From assembly GCF_900115225.1 (NCBI RefSeq), contig NZ_FOVR01000003.1, forward strand, positions 188,017 through 252,016: DNA of 64,000 nucleotides, in the 5' to 3' direction. The notes beneath the pieces were generated by a model. It ran no database searches. It was not told the origin of the DNA and worked only from the letters and a program-made list of their open reading frames with translations. The DNA comes from Cohaesibacter marisflavi (GTDB lineage Bacteria; Pseudomonadota; Alphaproteobacteria; Rhizobiales; Cohaesibacteraceae). Both the position numbers and the translations under genes were made by a program. How positions within the stretch are numbered: the stretch's first letter is position 1; every line of letters begins with the position of its first letter. Shown here piece after piece: positions 57,625 to 64,000 of the stretch.

Positions 57625-58428
57625 TTAAAGCCACCCCATTTGTTTTACCCGAAATAGCGGATCCGGATCGAAGCGGGACAAGCGCTCGTCTGGTAAAGCG
57701 GGCCTTATAGCCGTCCAGATCTTTCCATCCTGTAACCAGCTGTTTTTAGGGGGCAATCGCTCGGCATTTGGGGGCTCCATCAAGGCGCGCCGCACCCAGG
57801 GTTCGCGCATATGATCATTGGCTCGCCAGATATGGCGTTTTTCCAGTTTGTCCTTCCACCCATTGGCTTGCGGTAACAAAGGACATATGACCGGCAGCGT
57901 TGCTGCATCGAATTTTGCTAAAGTACCGGTGACAGCGCGGGCTGCGGCTGCGAAATAGAGGATCTCAGGCTGAAGTACCAAAAAGTGTGGACTGCTGCCT
58001 AGATGGGCGGTGAACCGCCGGAACTGCGCGCGGAACTCCGCCTCAAGCGTTCTTTCATCCAGTTCAAACCGGCGCGCCGCTCGGGCCAGATCCGTTCTCC
58101 GGGGCAAATAGCCCTGTTGATCGCGATTTTCCGGTGCGAATCCGGTAGAGAGTGGTGAAAAGGGTCCGGTGATCGCCAGACAGAGCCCCACGATAGGGCG
58201 TTTTGGAGCGGTCTTGAGATAGGCGTGCAATCCGCTTGCACTCTTGGGCCACAGATCAGACACCGGCAAGCAGGCAATCGAACCAATCTTACCCGCCCGC
58301 ACGAGCTGGATAATGGCCGCGTCTATGCCTTGAGCCAATCCGAAATCCAAAGCGCACAACAACACACATCTCCATTTAACGTTCGGCGGGCCATGCCACG
58401 CCTGAAGCGGAAAGGAGAAACGCAACAC
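57625..58428 (-). CDS. ChbG/HpnK (YdjC)-family protein with degenerate metal site
   Basis: 267 residues from GTG at 58426-58428; GTG at residue 22 may be the true start, since the family domain begins there. The fold is recognisable: VLLCALDFGLAQGIDAAIIQLVRAGKIGSIACLPVSDLWP, then VGLCLAIT, then EFRAQFRRFTAHLGSSPHFLVLQPEILYF. In active members these are ADDFG, GLHLxLT and P.xxDGHxHxH. Here the first Asp of the pair, the GLHL histidine (Cys83) and the DGHxH histidines are all missing, so metal-dependent deacetylation is unlikely. The gene is convergent with the Cas6-like gene. Confidence 0.78.
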   Translation of the reverse strand: MLRFSFPLQAWHGPPNVKWRCVLLCALDFGLAQGIDAAIIQLVRAGKIGSIACLPVSDLWPKSASGLHAYLKTAPKRPIVGLCLAITGPFSPLSTGFAPENRDQQGYLPRRTDLARAARRFELDERTLEAEFRAQFRRFTAHLGSSPHFLVLQPEILYFAAAARAVTGTLAKFDAATLPVICPLLPQANGWKDKLEKRHIWRANDHMREPWVRRALMEPPNAERLPPKNSWLQDGKIWTAIRPALPDERLSRFDPDPLFRVKQMGWL

Positions 58429-58879
58429 GATCTGAAACAGTCAGCAAGCTCGATTCATCCCAAATGATGCATGCGCTTTTGATAAGCCAAATGCAAGATG
58501 GCATCTGCATACACTCAAATTTACCGTGCAACTTTTAATACGCAGCCAATTCGGGATTTTGGGTTAAGAAAAGCTTACAGTTTGCAGGCACCGTGTGACT
58601 GCCCGAGTAAAGAGCAATCTTGCAATCGCGTGAAACAAGAAAGATGACATGCGTATTTTTATCTAGATTTCTAATCAAATTGAATTAGGTGCAATAGGCA
58701 GGATCAGACGAAGCAAACTTACAGATTCTTGCACATTAAAAAGCCTCTATACTTATTGAAATGACTCAAAGTCGGCTCGTAATGGACCGAATATTCGCAC
58801 CATCTCAACAGAATAATAAAGAACAACTATAAAATTACACATCCATTTTATAAATAATATTTATTTTATACAGCCATAT
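58429..58879. other. AT-rich intergenic region
   Basis: No coding frame of note in 451 bp. AT content is high from 58640 on (for example, TATAAATAATATTTATTTTATAC near 58848-58870), which could be promoter sequence for the following candidate RNA. Confidence 0.4.
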
Positions 58880-59147
58880 TCAAGCCTAACCGAATAAGGA
58901 ATTACACGTTTTGCGCTTTATAACCTACCTTTTTTCGACTTCTACATGCAATTTTTCGATGAGCACTATGGAAAAACCGACCAGCTAAGCGTAGTATCAA
59001 AATCAAGAAAGGCCCAAGAAAAAAGCAGCTCTCGGTGTTGGTCCCCCAACAAGACACCAGATGAGCGAAGAAAATAGTCTTTCTAAGGACGGTCCCCACA
59101 ATTCACCGTCACTAGAGGTCGTCTTATGACGACCTCTTATTTCTTTT
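58880..59147 (+). ncRNA. Candidate small RNA ending in an intrinsic terminator
   Basis: The end is an excellent rho-independent terminator: AGAGGTCGTC and GACGACCTCT with loop TTAT (59114-59137), followed by TATTTCTTTT. No ORF lies upstream on the plus strand to explain it. A further hairpin GTTGG-TCCC-CCAAC is found near 59037-59050. The 5' end is unknown; the AT-rich stretch before 58880 may hold the promoter. Prediction from structure only. Confidence 0.4.
59114..59147 (+). terminator. Intrinsic terminator of an orphan transcript
   Basis: A perfect 10-bp stem with a 4-base loop and a T-rich tail on the plus strand. No annotated gene ends here on that strand. Confidence 0.8.
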
Positions 59148-59178
59148 GTTTTCACAGCAATCTTACGCTGCATTCACA

Positions 59179-59208
59179 AAGGCAACCCTCCTTTTGATTG
59201 CTTTTTTT
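59179..59208 (+). terminator. Terminator-like hairpin with CCCTCC loop
   Basis: AAGGCAA and TTGCTT can pair with one bulged G, and seven T follow (59202-59208). The loop shows CCCTCC, an anti-Shine-Dalgarno word often used by alphaproteobacterial trans-acting small RNAs. Its transcript start is unknown. Confidence 0.4.
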
Positions 59209-59403
59209 CAGTTAGCACTCTTGGTACATACGTTCCAAAGCGGATCATTTGTTCAATCTATGCGAGCAAATTGAACAGCTGTCCAAGCTCGACTCTCCCG
59301 CTATGCGCAGCATTCAGAGCTGCAATAATCCACAACAGGCTTGATTCCGTCTCAAAGTTGCTCTAATTATGCGGCCATCATCACGAGAAGGGCTGACGCC
59401 CTC

Positions 59404-59475
59404 GCCAACCTGCCGACCGCGGCAAGGTGGCACCTGTACGGGGATGTGGCGGCATCTTTGCAAACCGCGAAGATG
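59404..59475 (+). promoter_or_regulatory. Structured leader upstream of small unknown gene
   Basis: Two stable hairpins are visible: GCCAACCTGCCG / CGGCAAGGTGGC (59404-59415 with 59420-59431; 10 of 12 pairs) and CATCTTTGC / GCGAAGATG (59453-59461 with 59467-59475). They are followed by a CGCAACTAAGCGGAG segment. It lies 94-165 bp before the gene at 59569. It could be a riboswitch-like or protein-bound leader; no known class was matched. Confidence 0.4.
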
Positions 59476-59568
59476 GGCGCAACTAAGCGGAGTTCCCTTA
59501 CCTGTTGTCGTCAGTCTTCCAAACCCGTGCATGGGCGTTGTCCATGGGCATGTTAGGAAGGAAACACA

Positions 59569-59913
59569 ATGTTTGAAGCAATCGATCAAAGCTACGATTT
59601 TCCTGTCAACCACGCCTCCAATCTATCCAAGGAAGCTGACAGCCAAACAGGAAATCCAACGACAAAAGCAGCCAGCGCCGAAACCATCGCGGTTCTGAAG
59701 GCCGGTTTTCGCGCCCGCATCATGTCGTTCCGCGAAGCCTATGATCTGGGTGCACGCAGCGGGCTTTCCCTTTCCAGCCTGAAGAACCGCACTGAACAGT
59801 GCGCTCATCTCATTTCAGCCGGTCTGGGCTATGCCGTGGATGAAACCGTGTTTGCCACGCTCGTCTATCATTATCCCGAGCTGGCGCAGGGTTATTACCG
59901 CGCCCATCGCTAA
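59569..59913 (+). CDS. Small protein of unknown function
   Basis: 114 residues with AGGAAGGAAA just before the ATG. The first 40 residues are polar and probably disordered. The rest is ordered and helical (ETIAVLKAGFRARIMSFREAYDLGARSGLSLSSLKNRTEQCAHLISAGLGYAVDETVFATLVYHYPELAQGYYRAHR). No family recognised. A structured leader lies upstream. Convergent with the GH3 gene, 43 bp away. Confidence 0.75.
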   Translation: MFEAIDQSYDFPVNHASNLSKEADSQTGNPTTKAASAETIAVLKAGFRARIMSFREAYDLGARSGLSLSSLKNRTEQCAHLISAGLGYAVDETVFATLVYHYPELAQGYYRAHR

Positions 59914-59956
59914 AAAGCGACCATAGCGAAGCCCGTAGCGTCTCTCATAAGGCTCA

Positions 59957-61057
59957 TCAAGCCGAACGCGAGCGACGCAATCGGGCCGCGCTATCCAATA
60001 TCTGCTTCTCGCTGATCTGCCCCTGTCGCACCGCGTCGCGTATCCAACCGACGGCTTCGGCGGGCAGATTGGCATCAGGCTTGAGGCTGTTGGACAGCAA
60101 AAGAATGTCATAGCCAGCCTGAGCGGCCCGAATGGCCGCTTCGCGGGTGGATGCCACCTTGCGCACGGCGCCCATGTTGAGATCATCGGTCATGATCAGG
60201 CCATTAAAGCCCATGCGTCGCCGCAGGGCATCGCGCACAAGGGTCTTGGAAAAGGTTGTCAATTCGCCGTTGCTATCCTTGCCCACACGCACATAGAGAT
60301 GACCGGACATGATGCAGTCGGCCAGTCCCATACGGACCAGTTCGGCAAAGGGCGTCAATTCCTCTGGCTGCCACGTATCGCGGATATCGACAAAGCCGTT
60401 GTGGCTATCGGCCTTGGACAGCCCGTGTCCGGGGAAATGCTTGAGCGCCGTGGTGATGCCGTAGCGGCGGTGCGCCTTCACGAAAGCCCCCGCATAGCGG
60501 ATCACCGTGGCAGCATCCTTGCCATAGGCGCGTTTGTTGCGGCCAATCACCGGATTATAAGCGCGATGCAGGTCTACCACAGGGCCCAGATTGAAGGTGA
60601 AACCCGCCTCCGACAATTCTCTTGCCGCCACGGCGTAAATCTTTTCCGCGCCACCGGGATTGGTGCTTCTGGCGATGCTGAGCGCGGAGGCAATGCGGGT
60701 GAAGCCCTGTCGCTCCTTGAGGCGCTGCACCGTGCCACCTTCATGATCGATGGCGATATGCGTGGCACCAGCATCATGAAACAGTTTGTTGAGCCCCAGC
60801 ACATCCTTGCGCGTGCCGACATTGGTGGAGAGATAGACAACAGAGGCCGCCCTGCCCTTGGCAATGTGGCTGGCGATGGTCCGGGCAAAATTGCCTCCAG
60901 CGCTCTTGCCTGAAAAGCCAACCATGATGAGACTTCCAATCGCCCGATCCAACTCGGCGGCGTTGACCACATTGGCGCGCACAAGCGCCGGAGCGGCAAA
61001 CCCGGCGGCCACCAGTTTGATCGCCATACGGCGGGATATATCTCGGTTCATGGTCAT
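59957..61057 (-). CDS. GH3 beta-N-acetylhexosaminidase-like protein, exported
   Basis: 366 residues with a twin-arginine-like signal (ISRRMAIKLVAAGFAAPALVRA). GH3 motifs: IDHEGGTVQRL, the NagZ-type catalytic loop TALKHFPGHGLSKADSH (His of the Asp-His dyad) and the nucleophile in LIMTDDLNMGAV. The family removes GlcNAc from peptidoglycan fragments or chitin oligomers. Cytosolic NagZ recycles muropeptides; the export signal here argues for a periplasmic or external role, so nagZ is not assigned. ATG at 61055-61057 or the Met two codons later could start. Confidence 0.9.
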   Translation of the reverse strand: MTMNRDISRRMAIKLVAAGFAAPALVRANVVNAAELDRAIGSLIMVGFSGKSAGGNFARTIASHIAKGRAASVVYLSTNVGTRKDVLGLNKLFHDAGATHIAIDHEGGTVQRLKERQGFTRIASALSIARSTNPGGAEKIYAVAARELSEAGFTFNLGPVVDLHRAYNPVIGRNKRAYGKDAATVIRYAGAFVKAHRRYGITTALKHFPGHGLSKADSHNGFVDIRDTWQPEELTPFAELVRMGLADCIMSGHLYVRVGKDSNGELTTFSKTLVRDALRRRMGFNGLIMTDDLNMGAVRKVASTREAAIRAAQAGYDILLLSNSLKPDANLPAEAVGWIRDAVRQGQISEKQILDSAARLRRSRSA

Positions 61058-61202
61058 GTGATGCTCATTTGCTGAGGCGCCAATCGGTAGCCTCTTGCCC
61101 CTGATGAATGACTGCGCCGGTTGCCGCTGTCTTTGTGAGGAAGTGGCCCCAGCAATGAGTCCAAATCAAGGCCAGCGCCGGTTTTGGCGCCAGCAATGCC
61201 TT

Positions 61203-62183
61203 TTATTGCCCAAGGCGCTCCAGCATATGGTCAAAGAGCGGGTTGGATGCCTCGAACACATAGTCCAGACGCCCCACAGATACGGATACCGAGCCCAGCT
61301 CGCGCAGGCGACGAGCAATGGCATAGACGCTTTTTTGCGGGGCATGCAGGCGCAAGATATGGTCGTTATGGCCATAGGGCGCAGTCACGCCAGCGGCTTC
61401 GAACTCGTCGCAGATCTGCTGGCTGATTGCCGCGGCATCATGGTGGGCAGCAGTAATCTCGCGCACGGAGCGGGCGGCTTCTTCGGCCTGAATGCGATCG
61501 AGAATTTCGCCCAGTGCCGATTTGGCTTCCTCAGACCAGTCCGCCGTCAGCGAAGCCACCAGATTGGCCTCCGAGCGCAGCATAACCCCATCATCCAGAA
61601 TCTTGAGATTGTTGGCCTCAAGGGTCGAACCGGTGGAGGTGATGTCGACGATGATATCAGCCGACCCCGCAGCAGGCGCCCCTTCGGTCGCCCCAAGGCT
61701 CTCGACAATCTTGTAGTCAATGATGCCGTGGCTGGCGAAGAAGGCCCGCGTCAGGTTGATATATTTGGTCGCGACACGCAGGCGATGGCCATAACGAGCT
61801 GGCATGTCCATAGCCACGTCGCCGAGATCTTCCATGTTGCGCACGTCGATCCATGCCTTGGGCACGGCGATGACAACATTGGCATGACCAAAACCGAGTT
61901 TGATCAGCAGATCGACATAGCTCTCCGGCGTTGCGAGATGTTCGCGGATCAGATCCTCACCCGTCACCCCAAGATGCACGGAACCAGCTTTCAGCTCCTT
62001 GGCGATTTCAGAGGCGGAAAGAAAGGCGATTTCGACATTGTCGATGCCCTTGAGATGACCGCGATAATTGCGTGCGCCACCCGGACGGGCGACATCAAGA
62101 CCGGCACGGGCGAAAAAGGCGTTGGTGTTTTCCTGCAGGCGGCCTTTGGAGGGGATCGCGATGATCAAAGGTGTCTTGCTCAT
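61203..62183 (-). CDS. hisG: ATP phosphoribosyltransferase catalytic subunit HisG
   Basis: 326 residues. IIAIPSKGRLQENTNAFFARAGLDV, VHLGVTGEDLIREH and the PRPP loop ADIIVDITSTGSTLEANNLKIL identify HisG. It catalyses the first step of histidine synthesis. It is longer than the short HisG of about 230 residues; some Hyphomicrobiales have this roughly 325-residue form together with HisZ, as here. Its AAGGAG ribosome-binding site overlaps the hisZ stop codon region. Confidence 0.95.
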   Translation of the reverse strand: MSKTPLIIAIPSKGRLQENTNAFFARAGLDVARPGGARNYRGHLKGIDNVEIAFLSASEIAKELKAGSVHLGVTGEDLIREHLATPESYVDLLIKLGFGHANVVIAVPKAWIDVRNMEDLGDVAMDMPARYGHRLRVATKYINLTRAFFASHGIIDYKIVESLGATEGAPAAGSADIIVDITSTGSTLEANNLKILDDGVMLRSEANLVASLTADWSEEAKSALGEILDRIQAEEAARSVREITAAHHDAAAISQQICDEFEAAGVTAPYGHNDHILRLHAPQKSVYAIARRLRELGSVSVSVGRLDYVFEASNPLFDHMLERLGQ

Positions 62184-62195
62184 GGTGCTCTCTCC

Positions 62196-63344
62196 TTAGC
62201 TCTCTTTGCCCGCTTGCGTCAGACGATCCAGCCAGACCACAAAACCGATGGCCGGAACCGCGTCCACCGCGTTGCCCTGTTTGGCGCGGGAGGCCAGAAT
62301 GCCCAGCAGGCGATCATAGCGACCGCCACCGGCAACCGGCTTGTCTTCGCCTTCGAAATGCAACTCGTAATTAAAGCCCGAATAATAATCGAGGCGGCGC
62401 CCGAAATCGGCTTTGAACACCAGCTTCGTGCCTTGCGGCACAGCGGCTCGAATGGCAGCGATGCGATCGGCAAGAGCCGCAAGGGCATCGCCCAGCAGCC
62501 CGCCTTCTTTGGCATCGAAGGCACGGAGCTGATCAAGGCTATCATCGAGCGATCCGGCAATGGACAGATAGCGCACGATGATTGCCAGCTTGTCGGCATC
62601 CCAGCCCGCCATTGCGGCGAGCTCGGCCTTTTCCATGTAGCGCTCGGCAATGTCGCCCACAGAGCGACCGCCCACGGCAGCAAGGCCTGCGATATCGAGC
62701 ATTTCCTCAACCGCCTCGCGCACATCTTCCGGCGCCTTGCCTTCGAGAATACGAGCCAGACCGGCAGACGCCCCATGGCTTTCCGAGCCGCCCTGTTCCA
62801 GACGTCTCAGCATGCGGTCCAGCACGGCACGATCACCAAACGCACCTTCCAGACGCCGCTGCCATACAGCGGGCGTGCCCAAAGCATTGAGCAAGGCAGA
62901 AAAAAGCCCCAGATCACCGATGGTCACGACCGGGCGCTTACCCGAGAGGCTTTCCACCATGGAAACGGCGCTGGCGACGTTGGCCGCATCAAAGTCAAAG
63001 CCGCCTTCGGGGTCGATCTGTTCGATACCTGCCTGATGGAACTCGCCGGGTTCATCATCGGCGCGCTGGCGGAACACCGGACCAAGGCAGGCATAGGTCG
63101 CCTTGCGGGTTGCCTCTCCATGGCGCAGATGATGCAGACAAACGGGAATGGTGAATTCAGGCCGGAGCGCCATCGCCTCGCCATTGGCGCCAGGGGCGAC
63201 ATAGAGGCGGCGGCGAATGTCTTCACCAATGAGATCAACAAACAGGTCCGCAGAATAGAGGATCGGCAGATTGATCACTCTGGCTCCTGCCGCGTCGAAC
63301 TGTTGAGCCAGCTCGGCGCGCATTGTTTCGGTCAGATGAGTCAT
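62196..63344 (-). CDS. hisZ: ATP phosphoribosyltransferase regulatory subunit HisZ
   Basis: 382 residues, a class II aminoacyl-tRNA-synthetase-like fold: RVINLPILYSADLFVDLIGEDIRRRLYVA, ALRPEFTIPVCLHHLRHGEATRKATYACLGPVFRQRAD and LDYYSGFNYELHFEG. It has no tRNA anticodon-binding domain, so it is HisZ rather than a second HisS. HisZ pairs with HisG and confers histidine feedback. It sits between hisS and hisG. Confidence 0.94.
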   Translation of the reverse strand: MTHLTETMRAELAQQFDAAGARVINLPILYSADLFVDLIGEDIRRRLYVAPGANGEAMALRPEFTIPVCLHHLRHGEATRKATYACLGPVFRQRADDEPGEFHQAGIEQIDPEGGFDFDAANVASAVSMVESLSGKRPVVTIGDLGLFSALLNALGTPAVWQRRLEGAFGDRAVLDRMLRRLEQGGSESHGASAGLARILEGKAPEDVREAVEEMLDIAGLAAVGGRSVGDIAERYMEKAELAAMAGWDADKLAIIVRYLSIAGSLDDSLDQLRAFDAKEGGLLGDALAALADRIAAIRAAVPQGTKLVFKADFGRRLDYYSGFNYELHFEGEDKPVAGGGRYDRLLGILASRAKQGNAVDAVPAIGFVVWLDRLTQAGKES

Positions 63345-63377
63345 GGATATCTCCTCTCGCCTTTTCCGGCTGAGCGG

Positions 63378-64000
63378 TTATTTCGTCTCGGCAGCACGGG
63401 CGGCGTCCCGATCGGCGGCCTGATCTGCGAGCATCTTCTTGACGGTTTCGACCATCTCGGCGAGCGGCACCTCGACCTGAGCGGGACGGCTTTCGCGCCA
63501 TGTGGCGTTGTCCTCGATCTCGGCAGAGAGGCGCTTGCCTTCTTCCAGATCCTTGATCTGAACGATGCCCTTTTCCTTTTCATCAGAGCCCTGAATGATG
63601 GCCAGCGGACAGCCGCGCTTGTCGGCATATTTGAGCTGGTTGCCAAACTTCTTCCAGTTGCCCTGATAAAGCTCGGCCCGCACGCCTGCGGCGCGCAGCT
63701 CCTGCACCATCTTCATATAGTGGCCAAGACTCTCGACATCCCCGTCCATGACGGTAACCAGCACCGGCTCGACGACCATATCCGTGCCCAGCTTGCCGAG
63801 ATTCTTAAGAGCCGTCATCAGGCGGGAGACACCGATGGAGAAGCCCGTGGCAGGCACGTCACGCCCGACGAACCGTTTGACCAGACCATCATAGCGCCCG
63901 CCGCCGCCGACAGAGCCGAACTGGACGACTTCGCCCTTCTCGTTGGTCACATCAAACAGCAGCTCGGCCTCATAGACCGGCCCGGTATAATATTCGAGGC
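63378..64000 (-). CDS. hisS: Histidyl-tRNA synthetase, C-terminal part (5' end outside window)
   Basis: The frame is open to the window edge and covers about 206 residues. It begins within the class II motif [17 protein letters not shown] and includes motif 3 ([30 protein letters not shown]) and the anticodon-binding domain ([35 protein letters not shown] to [12 protein letters not shown]). It charges tRNA-His. It is 33 bp upstream of hisZ in the hisS-hisZ-hisG operon. Confidence 0.95.
   Translation of the reverse strand, partial: LEYYTGPVYEAELLFDVTNEKGEVVQFGSVGGGGRYDGLVKRFVGRDVPATGFSIGVSRLMTALKNLGKLGTDMVVEPVLVTVMDGDVESLGHYMKMVQELRAAGVRAELYQGNWKKFGNQLKYADKRGCPLAIIQGSDEKEKGIVQIKDLEEGKRLSAEIEDNATWRESRPAQVEVPLAEMVETVKKMLADQAADRDAARAAETK

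Noticed and set aside
59404-59500. Cobalamin or cyclic-di-GMP riboswitch before the small gene at 59569
   Set aside because: Only short words resemble the conserved cores; the required order of the B12 box or the GEMM core is not present.
55862-59568. CRISPR array near the Cas6-like gene
   Set aside because: I looked for regularly spaced direct repeats in the non-coding stretches and found none.

Overview
The window reads as a chromosomal segment of an alphaproteobacterium, most likely a marine member of the Hyphomicrobiales (Rhizobiales); Cohaesibacter or a relative would fit, but that is inference from gene content. Support comes from a CcrM-type cell-cycle DNA methyltransferase with CtrA-like boxes upstream, DUF2093 and DUF6101 proteins, a two-subunit HisG/HisZ enzyme, a pmbA to lpxK lipid A gene run, and many transducer-like chemoreceptors. 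No insertion sequence, tRNA, rRNA, prophage or CRISPR array was seen. Both ends cut genes: smc (3' end missing) on the left and hisS (5' end missing) on the right.

Left part (1-10 kb): smc, a dsbA-like gene, a methyltransferase, ohr/ohrR, a DUF721 (DciA-like) gene, ccrM, small GNAT and monooxygenase genes and mutY. The usual alphaproteobacterial run mutY / DUF721 / dsbA / smc is recognisable but interrupted. 10-20 kb: two Cache-domain chemoreceptors, a cytosolic EF-hand protein, tldD, marC, and a DEAD-box helicase with a DbpA-type C-terminus. 20-28 kb: a MATE exporter and a minus-strand run pmbA - inositol monophosphatase - DUF374 acyltransferase - waaA - lpxK for lipid A/Kdo synthesis; pmbA (tldE) and tldD are partners but lie about 12 kb apart.

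28-41 kb: DUF6101, a Spy/CpxP-like periplasmic protein, a patatin phospholipase, a small HMA metallochaperone and a sigma-54 activator with a degenerate receiver, followed by the most interesting block. Two paralogous exported four-EF-hand proteins with Met/Gly/Gln-rich low-complexity segments sit next to an OmpR-type response regulator and a sensor kinase whose periplasmic domain carries three MMxGQ repeats. A 47-bp element, identical in all its conserved blocks, lies about 190-200 nt upstream of both EF-hand genes; one copy is also in front of the regulator. Both genes share a leader hairpin exactly 24 nt before the start codon. I read this as a candidate envelope metal- or calcium-responsive regulon.

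41-54 kb: a SulP transporter lacking STAS, a NadR-like kinase, a large chemoreceptor, groES-groEL with a perfect CIRCE operator, a DUF1349 protein, a small exported EF-hand protein, a chemoreceptor paired with a solo exported Cache-like protein, an esterase and a soluble PAS-PAS chemoreceptor. 54-60 kb looks accessory: slyX, an NsrR-like Rrf2 regulator, an unknown DNA-binding-like protein, a solo Cas6-like RAMP protein without any CRISPR array, a ChbG/HpnK-family pseudoenzyme, long AT-rich gaps with candidate small RNAs, and an unknown small gene behind a structured leader. The right end is a GH3 hexosaminidase and the hisS-hisZ-hisG operon.
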